DNA of 64,000 bases from Alphaproteobacteria bacterium (GTDB lineage Bacteria; Pseudomonadota; Alphaproteobacteria; SMXS01): contig JANQQJ010000023.1 of NCBI GenBank assembly GCA_028284945.1, positions 1-64,000 on the forward strand, in the 5' to 3' direction. Position numbers and translations under genes: made by a program. The notes beneath the pieces were generated by a model that was given only the letters and a program-made list of their open reading frames with translations, did not search any database and was not told the origin of the DNA. This document shows, piece by piece, positions 41,235 through 50,527 of this stretch (position 1 is the first letter of the stretch; each line of letters begins with the position of its first letter).

Positions 41235-44200
41235 GCTTGCGTTTCCTGCATGGATTCCAGGCGCCGTGCGACCGTCTTCGGCGAAGTCGTGTATTTGGCG
41301 AGCACGTTATAGAAGACGGGTACGACGATCAGCGTCAAAGCGGTCGCCACCAAAACACCGGCGAAAATGGCGACACCAATGGTTACGCGGCTTTCGGCAC
41401 CAGCACCAGTCGCAAACACCAGCGGCAGTGAGCCGAAGGTGGTGGAGAGACCGGTCATGATGATCGGACGCAACCTGATCTGAGCTGCTTCAAGCGCGGC
41501 GGTTCGAATATCCCGGCCGGCATCGCGCAGTTGGTTGGCAAATTCCACCAGCAAGATTCCGTTCTTCGCGGCGATCCCGACCAAAATAATAATGCCGACC
41601 TGGCTGAATATGTTCAGCGTTTCACCAGCCATCCAAAGCCCCAGCAACGCCCCCAGCAGGGCCATCGGAACACTGAGCAAGATAATGATCGGATGGACAA
41701 AGCTTTCGAACTGGGCGGCCAGCACGAGGAAGACGATCACGATGGCCAGGATGAAGGTGAAATAGATCTGCCCGCGGCCTTCCTTGTATTCAAGGGATTC
41801 GCCCTTGTAACCAATTTGCACATCCTCCGGTAACTCCGCCGCAACGATGTCTTCCAGAAAAGCCAGTGCCTCAGACAGGGTATAATCCGGTCCCAGCGCT
41901 GCACTGATCGTCACCGCACGGTACCTATTGTACCGTTCCAGCGCCTTGGCATCGGCGAATTCTCGAAGGCTGACCAGATTGGAAAGTGGAATCAGCGCAT
42001 CGGTTTGACCCGACCGAACATAGATATTCGACAAATCGGACGCATCCTGGCGGTCGTCGCGCCGGCCCTGCAGAACAACGTCGTATTCTTCGCCATCACG
42101 GATCACCGTGGTCACCTCGCGCGAGCCGATCATCGTCTCCAGGGTCCGTTGGATTTCCTCGACCCTTACACCCAGATCGGCCGCCCGGTTACGGTCAATG
42201 CTGACCTCGACCTGCGGTTTGGTTTCTTTATAGTCCCAGTCCAGCGAAACGAGGTTGGGGTTCTCTCGCGCTTTGTCCAGCACGATATCCCTGTACTTCG
42301 CCAAGTCTTCGTAGTTTCCGGCGCCAATAACGAACTGAACCGGTCGTGACGCGCCCCGGCCCAGACCAGAGCGCGGAAACAGCATGGCGCGGACGCCAGG
42401 CACGGCTTGCAGCTTCTGATTCAGGTCGGTGATGATCTCCATGGTGCTCCGCTCTCGCTTTTCCCATGGCTCGAGCACGATGATCCCGAAACCGCCGTCG
42501 AAGTTGTTGACGGAATTGAATGACGCGGGCGCCCGGATCAGGACACGGCGCGCTTCACCCGCGTCAATCAGCGGCAGCAGGATCGCCTCCACCTTTTTCA
42601 ACTGCTCGACCGTGTAGTCAAACCCGGCGCCTTCAGGACCCTGAATACGTATGAAAAAAGCGCCGCGGTCTTCTGCCGGGGCGAGCTCTTCCGGCACCTG
42701 TTTGTTCACGAAGTAGATGCTTGCAAAGACGCCGACTACGCCAAGTCCAACGAGCCACGGATAGGCCATCACCTTTTCAAGGACCCGGCCATACACCCGC
42801 GAAAGCTTGTCGAATGCACCGTCGATTATCGCACGGAACCGGCCCGTATCCTCACCAGAGGGTTTGATAATGCGCGACGCCAGCATCGGGCATAGCGACA
42901 GGGCGACGATGCTGGAGAAGATCACCGCAGCAGCGACTGCCACCGCCAGTTCGGCAAACAGGCGGCCGACATTGCCTTCCAGAAAGAGGATGGGGACAAA
43001 GACCGAAATCAACACGATGGTGGTAGCCACCACGGCGAAACCGACCTGCCGCGCCCCGCGATAGGCCGCCAGCAGCGGCGGCTCACCGCGCTGCACCCGT
43101 CGATAAATGTTTTCCAGAACGACAATGGCGTCATCGACCACCAGCCCGATCGACAAAACGAGAGCGAGCAGCGTCAATAGATTGATCGAGTAACCAAAGG
43201 CGTAGAGGACAATGAAACTGGCCAGCAGCGACACCGGCACAGTCACCGCTGGGACAATGGTCGCCCTGACATTGCCGAGAAACACATAGATAACAGCCAC
43301 CACCAGCAGGATGGCGATACCCAGGGTCAGATAAACCTGTTCAATGGATTCTTCGATAAAGACCGAGCCGTCATAGCTGTAATGAAAGGTCATACCCTGC
43401 GGCAGGGTGGGTTCAAGCCGCTTGATCTCGGCCTTGGCGCCCCGTGCGACATCCAGCGTGTTGGCTGTCGATTGCTTGACAATACCGAGCCCGATTTGCG
43501 GTTTGCCGTTGCCATTGAAGAATATGCGCGGCTCTTCAGCACCAAACTCGACCTCGGCAACCTCTGCCAGGCGGATCAGATGACCATCGCTGCCCTTAGC
43601 AACGACCAATTGTCTAAAATCATCTTCCGTCAGATAGGCGCGTTTCATGCGCAAGGTCAGATCGCGCGCGGTTGACTCCAACGCGCCTGCGGGCAGCTCA
43701 AGATTTTCTTCGCGAAGCGCCTGCTCCACATCGTCGACGGTCAGTCCGCGCGCGGCCAGCGCCACCCGGTCGAGCCAGATGCGCATGGCGTATCGCTGGG
43801 CCCCGCCAATTCGAACCCGCGCGACCCCATCCACTGCAGATAGTCGGTCCACGAGATACCGGTCGGCATAGTCGGTCAGTTCCAGCACATTCATGTTCGT
43901 GCTGTTGAGGTTGAACCACATGATGGCGTTTTCGTCGGAATCGACTTTGAAAATCTCCGGCGCGTCCACCTCGCTGGGCAGCCGGTCGATCACACGCGAC
44001 ACCCGGTCGCGGACATCATTGGCGGCGGCATCAATGTCGCGGCTGATATTGAATTCAATCTGTACCCGCGAGCGCCCATCTTCGCTAGATGAGGCAATCC
44101 AACGGATTCCTTCAATCCCCGCGACGGCATCTTCCAGCGGCTGCGTTACACGGGTTTCGACAGTCGACGCCGATGCGCCCTTATAGACAGTCAGCACCGA

Positions 44201-44335
44201 GACAACCGGCGCATCAATATCCGGATACTCGCGCACCGACAGCCGCTCTGCCGATAAAATCCCGAGCGTGATCAGCATCAGGCTCAGAACAGCGGCAAAT
44301 ACCGGACGGCGCACTGATACATCGGATAAAATCAT
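41231..44335 (-). CDS. RND multidrug efflux inner-membrane pump (HAE-1 type)
   Basis: A 1034-residue RND transporter, the usual AcrB/MexF length. MILSDVSVRRPVFAAVLSLMLITLGI opens helix 1, TM4 carries LSIGLVVDDAIVVLENIYRR with the two proton-relay aspartates, and the second half ends ILVGIAAKNGILLVEFANQLRDAGRD. It is 3 nt downstream of its adaptor gene on the same strand. No TolC-type outer-membrane channel is adjacent, so the channel must be shared from another locus. The substrate range is unknown. Confidence 0.9.
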   Translation of the reverse strand: MILSDVSVRRPVFAAVLSLMLITLGILSAERLSVREYPDIDAPVVSVLTVYKGASASTVETRVTQPLEDAVAGIEGIRWIASSSEDGRSRVQIEFNISRDIDAAANDVRDRVSRVIDRLPSEVDAPEIFKVDSDENAIMWFNLNSTNMNVLELTDYADRYLVDRLSAVDGVARVRIGGAQRYAMRIWLDRVALAARGLTVDDVEQALREENLELPAGALESTARDLTLRMKRAYLTEDDFRQLVVAKGSDGHLIRLAEVAEVEFGAEEPRIFFNGNGKPQIGLGIVKQSTANTLDVARGAKAEIKRLEPTLPQGMTFHYSYDGSVFIEESIEQVYLTLGIAILLVVAVIYVFLGNVRATIVPAVTVPVSLLASFIVLYAFGYSINLLTLLALVLSIGLVVDDAIVVLENIYRRVQRGEPPLLAAYRGARQVGFAVVATTIVLISVFVPILFLEGNVGRLFAELAVAVAAAVIFSSIVALSLCPMLASRIIKPSGEDTGRFRAIIDGAFDKLSRVYGRVLEKVMAYPWLVGLGVVGVFASIYFVNKQVPEELAPAEDRGAFFIRIQGPEGAGFDYTVEQLKKVEAILLPLIDAGEARRVLIRAPASFNSVNNFDGGFGIIVLEPWEKRERSTMEIITDLNQKLQAVPGVRAMLFPRSGLGRGASRPVQFVIGAGNYEDLAKYRDIVLDKARENPNLVSLDWDYKETKPQVEVSIDRNRAADLGVRVEEIQRTLETMIGSREVTTVIRDGEEYDVVLQGRRDDRQDASDLSNIYVRSGQTDALIPLSNLVSLREFADAKALERYNRYRAVTISAALGPDYTLSEALAFLEDIVAAELPEDVQIGYKGESLEYKEGRGQIYFTFILAIVIVFLVLAAQFESFVHPIIILLSVPMALLGALLGLWMAGETLNIFSQVGIIILVGIAAKNGILLVEFANQLRDAGRDIRTAALEAAQIRLRPIIMTGLSTTFGSLPLVFATGAGAESRVTIGVAIFAGVLVATALTLIVVPVFYNVLAKYTTSPKTVARRLESMQETQA

Positions 44336-44338
44336 CGA

Positions 44339-45415
44339 CTAGCCCTTAACACCATCGAGTGTCCGGAACTCCTGGACCGTCACCTCGCTTCCCGGTAATG
44401 CCCGGGTGGTCCCCTCGACTATAACAGTTTCACCGGCGCTTAGCCCGCTTGTGATCTCGACAAGACCCGGACGCCGGGCGCCGATGCCGACCTCGCGCCG
44501 TTCGGCGATGCCGTCATCACCGACGACGAAGACGAACTGCCGCGTTGCCCGTGGAATCAATGCTTCTTCGGGCACCACCAGCGCCTGACGCTGATCCCGA
44601 ACCAGATTAACCGTGACCAGCATCCCCGGCCGCAGCAGATTTTCATCATTCGGCACGACGGCGCGAATGGTTACCGCCCGGGTGACCGGGTCAATCCGGG
44701 AATCCAGCGCGGTTACGGTTCCCTCAAACGCCCTGTCACGATAGGCCGCGCTTTGCGCCTCGACCGTCAGGCCTGGACGCAGCACGCCCAGAAACGTCTC
44801 CGGCACCGAGAAGTCGAGTTTGATGGGGTTGATATCGTCGAGCGTGGCAATCGGGTCTCCCGGCGACACCAGGGTGCCCGGGCTGACCTGCCGGAAGCCA
44901 AGAACGCCATCAAACGGCGCGCGCACAAGCCGGTCGGCCATGCGGGCGGCAATGGCATTGATCCTGGCCTGCGCGGCATCCGTAACGCGTTGCTGTTCGT
45001 CCAGACGGGCTTCCGTCGAATTCCCGCGCGCGACCAGTCCGCGAATTCGCTCTAATTGCTGTTTGGCCTCACGGAGGGTGGCTTGCGCCTCGGCAAGTTG
45101 CGCACCTTCCTCGACCTTGGTGAACTCGACCAGGATGTCACCGCGTTCGACAACCTGCCCATCTTCGAAATTAACCTTGGTGACTTTCTCTGTGACCTGT
45201 GCCGACAGGGTCACGGATTCGTTGGCCCGCAGGGTGCCAATGGCTTCGATTCGATCGGTTAATTCTGCTTCGTCGACCACGTAGGCAATAACGGGGACAG
45301 GTCCCTGGGGGCCGCCCCGGCCTGGGCCAGCCTGACCGTCGCTTTCACTGCATGCAGAAACCAGAGCGAGGCTTAAGATGCCCACTACACTGATCGTCTG
45401 CTGAATTGGCTTCAC
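44339..45415 (-). CDS. RND efflux periplasmic adaptor (membrane-fusion) lipoprotein
   Basis: A 358-residue adaptor. A signal sequence ends in a lipobox LVSAC with Cys22 as the likely lipidation site, followed by a biotinyl-lipoyl-like module (LSAQVTEKVTKVNFEDGQVVERGDILVEF), a hairpin (EAQATLREAKQQLERIRGLVARGNSTEARLDEQQRV), beta-barrel and membrane-proximal domains. It links the RND pump to an outer-membrane channel. It is the first gene of the two-gene pump operon. Confidence 0.87.
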   Translation of the reverse strand: MKPIQQTISVVGILSLALVSACSESDGQAGPGRGGPQGPVPVIAYVVDEAELTDRIEAIGTLRANESVTLSAQVTEKVTKVNFEDGQVVERGDILVEFTKVEEGAQLAEAQATLREAKQQLERIRGLVARGNSTEARLDEQQRVTDAAQARINAIAARMADRLVRAPFDGVLGFRQVSPGTLVSPGDPIATLDDINPIKLDFSVPETFLGVLRPGLTVEAQSAAYRDRAFEGTVTALDSRIDPVTRAVTIRAVVPNDENLLRPGMLVTVNLVRDQRQALVVPEEALIPRATRQFVFVVGDDGIAERREVGIGARRPGLVEITSGLSAGETVIVEGTTRALPGSEVTVQEFRTLDGVKG

Positions 45416-45498
45416 CTGCTGTTGCCCTTACCGGGGAGCGCCACATGATCCCCTGATCACAAAAAAGTCATACGCGCATGGCGCACGCATTTAATAGG

Positions 45499-45517
45499 CC
45501 CCTTAGTCCTTAAGGGG
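45499..45517. promoter_or_regulatory. inverted repeat CCCCTTA-N5-TAAGGGG, hairpin or operator
   Basis: A perfect 7-bp inverted repeat between the VOC gene stop and the adaptor start, 84 bp upstream of the latter. It lacks a T-run after the stem, so it could be either a weak terminator for the VOC gene or a regulator site for the efflux operon. Confidence 0.4.
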
Positions 45518-45574
45518 AATCACATAATTGTTACATCCGATCAGGACCCCGGCGCTGAACGCCGAAAAATTCCC

Positions 45575-46102
45575 CTAAGACCAGTCAGCACCGCGTATCG
45601 GATCGGTGATGCCGTCCCAGTCTTCCGCGCCTTTTTTGATCACATCGAACATGCGGATATGGAGGTCATCGGCGGGCATCAGCTGAATCATGACGCCGGG
45701 TGCCTCCGGCAGATCAAGATAAGCATGCGAATCGATGTAGCGATGCGCGATCGTATAATTAAGCCCTTGATCCTTAAGATCTTTGAGCTTGGCGTCTACG
45801 TCGTCGACCCACACCGCAAGATGCTGCAGACCGCCGTCCGGATTGTCTTTCAGATAGTCGCCATAAATCGTTTCGCCGCAATCGTCATAGGGCGAAATCA
45901 ACTCGATCTGCTGGTCACCGGAATAGGCAAAAGCTGCCTGAATATGTGATTCCTGCGCATCACCATAATGTTCTGATGGCAGCCGGATATCTTCCTGCAG
46001 ATAAAACGGCCCGACACCCCGCGCAATCCAGTGTTGCAGTGCCTTCTGCATGTCCGGAACGACATATCCCTGTTGAACCACAGGCCCGAAAATCTTGCTC
46101 AT
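45575..46102 (-). CDS. VOC-family (glyoxalase-fold) protein
   Basis: A 175-residue VOC protein with KIFGPVVQQGYVVPDMQKALQHWIARGVGPFYLQEDIRLP at the start, GGLQHLAVWVDDVDAKLKDLKDQGL in the middle and FDVIKKGAEDWDGITDPIRGADWS at the end. It is a paralogue of the protein at 39481-40014. The ATG at 46102 was chosen because the long upstream frame is not family-like. It is monocistronic, ending 159 nt before the efflux operon. Function likely a dioxygenase-, isomerase- or lyase-type VOC reaction, unknown. Confidence 0.8.
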   Translation of the reverse strand: MSKIFGPVVQQGYVVPDMQKALQHWIARGVGPFYLQEDIRLPSEHYGDAQESHIQAAFAYSGDQQIELISPYDDCGETIYGDYLKDNPDGGLQHLAVWVDDVDAKLKDLKDQGLNYTIAHRYIDSHAYLDLPEAPGVMIQLMPADDLHIRMFDVIKKGAEDWDGITDPIRGADWS

Positions 46103-46151
46103 GTAAAACTCCCCTAATCCCCAGCAGGGAACCGAACCAGTATAGCGGGCG

Positions 46152-46775
46152 CTATGGCACACGCCAGTCGCCATTCCAGTGTTCATCGGCCCAGTCAAAG
46201 CGGGCCGCGCGATTACCGTCATCCGTAAGCAAGAGCCAATCCAGCCGGTCAATGGTCAGGTCAATCACCGCAAAATTGCCAAATCCCGGTTCCAGGTCCG
46301 CTTCTGTTGGGGGCTTGCCATCGTCCAGAGGCGGCAAACCGGTGCCTGGTTGATAAAGAGGGCTTCCAGGCGCTGGTTGGCGCAGATAAGCCCGCCGCGA
46401 CCAAACCGTCATGGCATCCCATAGCGACCGTGCGCGATCATCATTGTGGTGATGGACCGCTCTGCCATAGACACGCAGTTGAATGCGTGTCTTCGGGTCA
46501 TAGGTCACCGTGCCGACACGACCGCCCAACTCGTTGAATTTTGGGCTGCGAACATCGGTGAAGAAAGTCAGCGTCCTTGTTTCAGGATCGGCAGCACGCA
46601 GAGTCACCGCACGGGCATTCCCGGCTGTACCCGCCGCGCTAAACAAGAATGTCGTCCACCAAGGCGACGTTCGGTCGGCTGCTCCCTGTTCAAAGGCGCC
46701 CCATATTTCCGGCGGAAGATCATCTACGGAGAGGGTTCCGGCCTGCAGCCTGTATGGAATGGTCTCAAAAGCCAT
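46152..46775 (-). CDS. pyridoxamine 5'-phosphate oxidase-like flavoprotein
   Basis: A 207-residue FMN-binding split-barrel protein. TSPWWTTFLFSAAGTAGNARAVTLRAADPETRTLTFFTDVRSPKFNEL gives the phosphate-binding arginine region. YDPKTRIQLRVYGRAVHH and the C-terminal LDWLLLTDDGNRAARFDW are like the Alr4036-type FMN-binding domain. Full PdxH motifs at the C-terminus are not seen, so true PNP oxidase activity is doubtful. The ATG at 46775 has AGGAGGG upstream and is divergent from the HNH gene. Confidence 0.78.
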   Translation of the reverse strand: MAFETIPYRLQAGTLSVDDLPPEIWGAFEQGAADRTSPWWTTFLFSAAGTAGNARAVTLRAADPETRTLTFFTDVRSPKFNELGGRVGTVTYDPKTRIQLRVYGRAVHHHNDDRARSLWDAMTVWSRRAYLRQPAPGSPLYQPGTGLPPLDDGKPPTEADLEPGFGNFAVIDLTIDRLDWLLLTDDGNRAARFDWADEHWNGDWRVP

Positions 46776-46891
46776 CAATCCCTCCTGTCGGCGAATTTGC
46801 GATAGGTGCTCGGTTCGTACGCTCGGTTGCACTGAATTTCCATGGGGGGCCTGGTTGACGAAAACGCGCTGCGTAAGCTTAATCAAGCTCC

Positions 46892-47182
46892 ATGGCCGAC
46901 GAAACCGACATGTGCCCCCTATGCAACCGGCCACTTGGCCGCAAACGTGAGAAGCACCATCTGATCCCGCGGCTGAAGGGTGGGCGCGAGACCGTCACAC
47001 TGCATCCCATTTGTCACCAGAAGATACACGCTCTGTTTACCGAGGCACAGCTGGCACGATCCTACGCCACTATTGATGCGTTACGGGCTGAACCCGAAAT
47101 CATCAAATTTGTCCGCTGGTTGCGGGGCAAGCCTGCTGATTTTCACGCGCCAACACGGCGCGCACGCAGCAAATCCAGATAA
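46892..47182 (+). CDS. small HNH-endonuclease-like protein
   Basis: A 96-residue protein with a zinc-binding CPLC near the start, the HNH core EKHHLIPRLKGGRETVTLHPICHQKIHALFTE, and a basic C-terminal tail. The HH...CHxxIH arrangement is that of the HNH nuclease fold. Such stand-alone short HNH proteins are common in alphaproteobacterial chromosomes, and a nuclease role is not proven. Gene neighbours are a divergent flavoprotein and a 200 nt intergenic region, so it is probably monocistronic. Confidence 0.78.
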   Translation: MADETDMCPLCNRPLGRKREKHHLIPRLKGGRETVTLHPICHQKIHALFTEAQLARSYATIDALRAEPEIIKFVRWLRGKPADFHAPTRRARSKSR

Positions 47183-47283
47183 ATGACAAGACTGTGATCG
47201 GGCTATTGGCCCCATTGCGAAAACGCAAACAATCACCATGTAACGTATCCGGAGGGCCACCGAAGCAAAACGACTTAGTGGCC

Positions 47284-47314
47284 TGATCTAAATCGACAAA
47301 CGTGATCTAGATCA
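47284..47314 (+). promoter_or_regulatory. tandem CRP/FNR-family-like boxes
   Basis: A perfect palindrome TGATCTAGATCA at 47303-47314 (flanked as G...T) and an imperfect copy TGATCTAAATCG at 47284-47295, 19 bp apart. They follow the TTGAT-N4-ATCAA pattern of FNR/FixK/NnrR-type sites, the first base differing. A TAAATC box at 47338-47343 lies where a -10 element would be for class II activation. Regulation is inferred. Confidence 0.4.
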
Positions 47315-47400
47315 TACAGAGGGCGGGAGATCAGGCGTAAATCTGGATCCCGTACTCCCTAATCCTGATCGGGAGGGATTATTCCGAAAGGAGCCTCGAC

Positions 47401-47472
47401 ATGGTTCGCACATTTGGATTGATCAACGCACTGCTTGTCCTGACACTAGGTATCATCTTGTACCTAATGTAG
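47401..47472 (+). CDS. 23-residue single-helix membrane peptide
   Basis: A complete short frame, ATG to TAG, missing from standard length-limited calls. AAAGGAG at 47387-47393 gives a strong ribosome-binding site with a 7 nt gap. The peptide begins MVRTFG, then is almost wholly hydrophobic (Leu/Ile/Val/Gly to residue 20) and ends YLM, so it is one transmembrane helix with a positive N-terminus. It is followed by a strong hairpin and preceded by FNR-like boxes. I do not recognise the peptide; similar tiny proteins (for example CydX-like) are subunits of respiratory oxidases, but no oxidase gene is near. Confidence 0.55.
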   Translation: MVRTFGLINALLVLTLGIILYLM

Positions 47473-47486
47473 GCCCGCAGTGACGC

Positions 47487-47510
47487 CGCCCTCTCCCGGA
47501 GGAGAGGGCG
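47487..47510. terminator. strong hairpin terminator between convergent genes
   Basis: A 10-bp perfect stem (CGCCCTCTCC with GGAGAGGGCG) and CGGA loop, 14 bp after the micropeptide stop and 14 bp before the aldo/keto reductase stop. It has no clear T-run on either side, so it may act in both directions or need a factor. Confidence 0.65.
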
Positions 47511-47523
47511 CATTCAAATCATA

Positions 47524-48498
47524 CTAGAACGGCAATCCGCCCAGCGGCGGTGCCATGTCATTAAGTGCTGCAACATCATCGTCCGAAAGCTTGGTGCCAG
47601 CGGCAGCCGCATTGGTTGCAACCTGTTCGGGCTTGGTCGCACCGGCCATAACACTGGCAACCCCGTCCTGCGCTAGCAGCCAGCCAATCGCAACTTCAAG
47701 GACTGACAGACCGCGCTCTGCTGCGAACGCTTCCACACTTTCAACAATGTCAAAAGCCCGGTCGTTCATTTCCAGCCCGGCCAATCCGGCCATGCCGCTT
47801 GGCGCGCCGAAGCGGGTGTCTTCGCCGGGTTTCGTATCGCGCTTGTATTTGCCGGTCAACATGCCGCTGGCCAGTGGGAAATAGGGCAGGAAGCTGACGC
47901 CAAAATGCCGTGCGGCCGGCAAGCGCTCGAACTCCACATCGCGGCGCAGCAGATTGTAATAGTTCTGCATGGAGACAAAACCCTCTGCCCCCATTGCCTT
48001 TGCCGTCATCTGGACCTCTGCCAGCAGATAACCGGTATAGTTGGAGCCCCCGATGGCGCGGACTTTACCCTCCTTGATCAGTTCATTGAGCGCACCCAGC
48101 GTATCCTCGATCGGTGTAGTCGGATCAGGGAAGTGCACCTGATAGAGATCGATATAATCCGTACCCAGCCGCTGAAGGCTGGCTTCACAGGCCTGCTTTA
48201 CATAGGCGGGTGATGCACCAGCCAGGCCTTCGCCCATGGGCATGCCGAACTTGGTCGCAACAATAACGTCCTTACGCCGGTCACCCAGCGCCGCACCCAA
48301 AAACTTTTCCGAGGTGCCGACCAGCTCCGGGTCGGTCGGATAGGCATCGGCGGTATCGAAGAAGGTCACGCCGCTATCGATCGCGCCATCGATCACGGCC
48401 TGGCTCTGGGCCATGTCGCAGCGCATGCCGAAATTATTGGTACCCAGACCAATGGTCGAGATCTTGATGTCCGAATTGCCGAGTTGGCGATAGTCCAT
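47524..48498 (-). CDS. aldo/keto reductase
   Basis: A 324-residue AKR with the catalytic tetrad in FDTADAYPTDPELVGTSE (Asp, Tyr), ATKFGMP (Lys) and LYQVHFPDP (His), and a C-terminal cofactor-binding stretch VASVMAGATKPEQVATNAA. It reduces carbonyl compounds with NADPH. The ATG at 48498 has AGGGGAG about 8 nt upstream. It faces the micropeptide gene and follows phaC on the same strand. Confidence 0.85.
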   Translation of the reverse strand: MDYRQLGNSDIKISTIGLGTNNFGMRCDMAQSQAVIDGAIDSGVTFFDTADAYPTDPELVGTSEKFLGAALGDRRKDVIVATKFGMPMGEGLAGASPAYVKQACEASLQRLGTDYIDLYQVHFPDPTTPIEDTLGALNELIKEGKVRAIGGSNYTGYLLAEVQMTAKAMGAEGFVSMQNYYNLLRRDVEFERLPAARHFGVSFLPYFPLASGMLTGKYKRDTKPGEDTRFGAPSGMAGLAGLEMNDRAFDIVESVEAFAAERGLSVLEVAIGWLLAQDGVASVMAGATKPEQVATNAAAAGTKLSDDDVAALNDMAPPLGGLPF

Positions 48499-48583
48499 GA
48501 TTTCGTCTCCCCTGACAGAAAATATGGGCCGACGATGCCACGCCGTCGGCGCGGCGACAAGCACAGGTGATGGTTAGATGTCC

Positions 48584-50419
48584 TTAGCGCTGAAAAACAT
48601 ATGTGCCGGGCGCATCCTCAAGCGGCAACAAACCCTCACGCTGTCGACCCATCGCGGGCGGTTCGACCTTGGTTCCAGCACCGTGGTCTACGAGCCACGC
48701 CTGCCACGCTTCCCACCAGGAGCCATCTTTGCGTTCAGCCAGCGTCGACCATGTATCCGGGTCGATATAGGCGTCATCCTTGCCCATCAACATGATCTGA
48801 TAGTGCCGCCGCGGGTGACCTGGTTCACTGACAATCCCGGCATTGTGGCCGCCACTGGTCAGCACGAATGTCACCTCCGTATCGGTAAACAGCCGGACCT
48901 TGTAGACCGACTGCCACGGTGCGATATGATCCTTAAGCGTGCCGACAGCAAAGATAGGCGCTTTGATGTCGCCCAAATGGATGACCCGGCCTTCAACGGC
49001 ATAGCGTCCGGCCGTCAACCGATTCTCAAGGAACAGCCCCCGCAGATATTGAGAGTGCATCAGATAAGGCATCCGTGTCGGGTCGGCGTTCCAGGCCATC
49101 AGATCCGTCATCACGTCGCGGTCGCCCAGGACGTAGGTCTTGGTGATCCGAGACCACACCAAATCGTTCGACCGCAATGCGTGAAATGCACCGGCCATTT
49201 GTGTCGTATCAAGGAACCCTTGGTCCCACATCATGTCTTCCAGAAAAGTTACTTGCGCCTCGTCAATGAACAGCATCAGTTCACCGGCATCGGAGAAATC
49301 GGTCTGCGCCGCCAGCAGGGTTAAACTGGCCAGCCGGTCATCGCCGTCGCGTGCCATCGTGGCGGCCGCAATCGACAGGATGGTGCCGCCTAGGCAGTAG
49401 CCAGCCGCATGAATTTTTTGGTCCGGCACAACCTTGGAGACTGCATCCAGCGCGGCCATCACGCCGTCGCGGCGGTAATCGTCTATCCCCGTATCGCGGT
49501 CGGCTGCAGAGGGATTTTTCCAGGAAATGATGAAGACCGTATGCCCTTGGTCGACCAGATGTTTGACGAGCGAGTTGTGTGGTGACAAATCGAGGATATA
49601 GTACTTCATGATCCAAGCAGGCACGATCAGGACCGATTCAGCCTCAACGGCCTCGGATGTCGGCGCATACTGAATGAGTTCGATCAAATCGTTGCGGTAG
49701 ACCACCCGGCCCGGCGTGACTGCAACATCTTCACCCACCTTGAACCCTTCAACGCCCAGCGGGCCTTTCCCGGCAACCTGACGCTCCAAATCCCGCATCC
49801 AGTTTTGAAAACCGCGCAGGAGATTCTGGCCCCCCTCTTCGGCCGTGCGGTTCAGGATCGTCGGATTCAACCAGGGCACATTGGCCGGTGCCATCATGTC
49901 GAGGACCTGCCGCGCCAAAAACCAGACCTGCTTTTCATGTGCCGGGGCCATGCCGCGAATGCCGGTCGTCGCACTGTGCCACCATGCCTCGACCGCGTGG
50001 AAGTTCTGCTCCATCACATTGAATGGAAAGGCCGACCAAGCGGCGTCATCGAACCGGTGATCGTCATCCTGCGGAGCGGCAACCTTTTCCGCATCCTGAC
50101 CGGCTGCAGTCTGCATCGCGTACAGCCAAAGCTGAGCTGCCTTACGGGCCGCTTCCTGTGACAACGCGATCTGTTTGCCGGGCGACCGCATGAGATGAAC
50201 CATCCAATCGGTCATCGCTGCAGCAATTGAGGTGGGGGAAACGCCCTGGGTTACCCGGGCCTGCATCGCGCGCACCATCCGGTCAAGCGAGTCCATGCGC
50301 GCGCCGTCCAGCTCAGGCTTCGCCTCTGGCCGCGTATCATGAATACGCGGATCGATTGTGGGCGCCACGGTAACATTGTCGTTTGCCGGCCCGATGGCCT
50401 CTTCAACCTTGGTCGCCAC
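48584..50419 (-). CDS. phaC: class I poly(3-hydroxyalkanoate) synthase PhaC
   Basis: A 611-residue PHA polymerase, the length of class I enzymes. The lipase-like box AGYCLGG puts the nucleophile cysteine at residue 342, and PAWIMKYYILDLSPHNSLVKHLVDQGHTVFIISWKNP and the LTSGGHNAGIVSEPGHPRRHYQ block (catalytic His) are diagnostic, with Asp in GTLKDHIAPW. It joins (R)-3-hydroxyacyl-CoA units into carbon-storage polyester. phaA, phaB and phasin genes are not in the window. It is divergent from the LLM gene. Confidence 0.93.
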   Translation of the reverse strand: MATKVEEAIGPANDNVTVAPTIDPRIHDTRPEAKPELDGARMDSLDRMVRAMQARVTQGVSPTSIAAAMTDWMVHLMRSPGKQIALSQEAARKAAQLWLYAMQTAAGQDAEKVAAPQDDDHRFDDAAWSAFPFNVMEQNFHAVEAWWHSATTGIRGMAPAHEKQVWFLARQVLDMMAPANVPWLNPTILNRTAEEGGQNLLRGFQNWMRDLERQVAGKGPLGVEGFKVGEDVAVTPGRVVYRNDLIELIQYAPTSEAVEAESVLIVPAWIMKYYILDLSPHNSLVKHLVDQGHTVFIISWKNPSAADRDTGIDDYRRDGVMAALDAVSKVVPDQKIHAAGYCLGGTILSIAAATMARDGDDRLASLTLLAAQTDFSDAGELMLFIDEAQVTFLEDMMWDQGFLDTTQMAGAFHALRSNDLVWSRITKTYVLGDRDVMTDLMAWNADPTRMPYLMHSQYLRGLFLENRLTAGRYAVEGRVIHLGDIKAPIFAVGTLKDHIAPWQSVYKVRLFTDTEVTFVLTSGGHNAGIVSEPGHPRRHYQIMLMGKDDAYIDPDTWSTLAERKDGSWWEAWQAWLVDHGAGTKVEPPAMGRQREGLLPLEDAPGTYVFQR

Positions 50420-50527
50420 GAAAATCTCCTTCGATGAAAAAACAACGTCAAGCTAGGGAAGGAATTCGACAGCCGTGTTACAGTCGAGACGCAAATCCGC
50501 AGGGCAGACCAGAAGGACATGCAGAGC

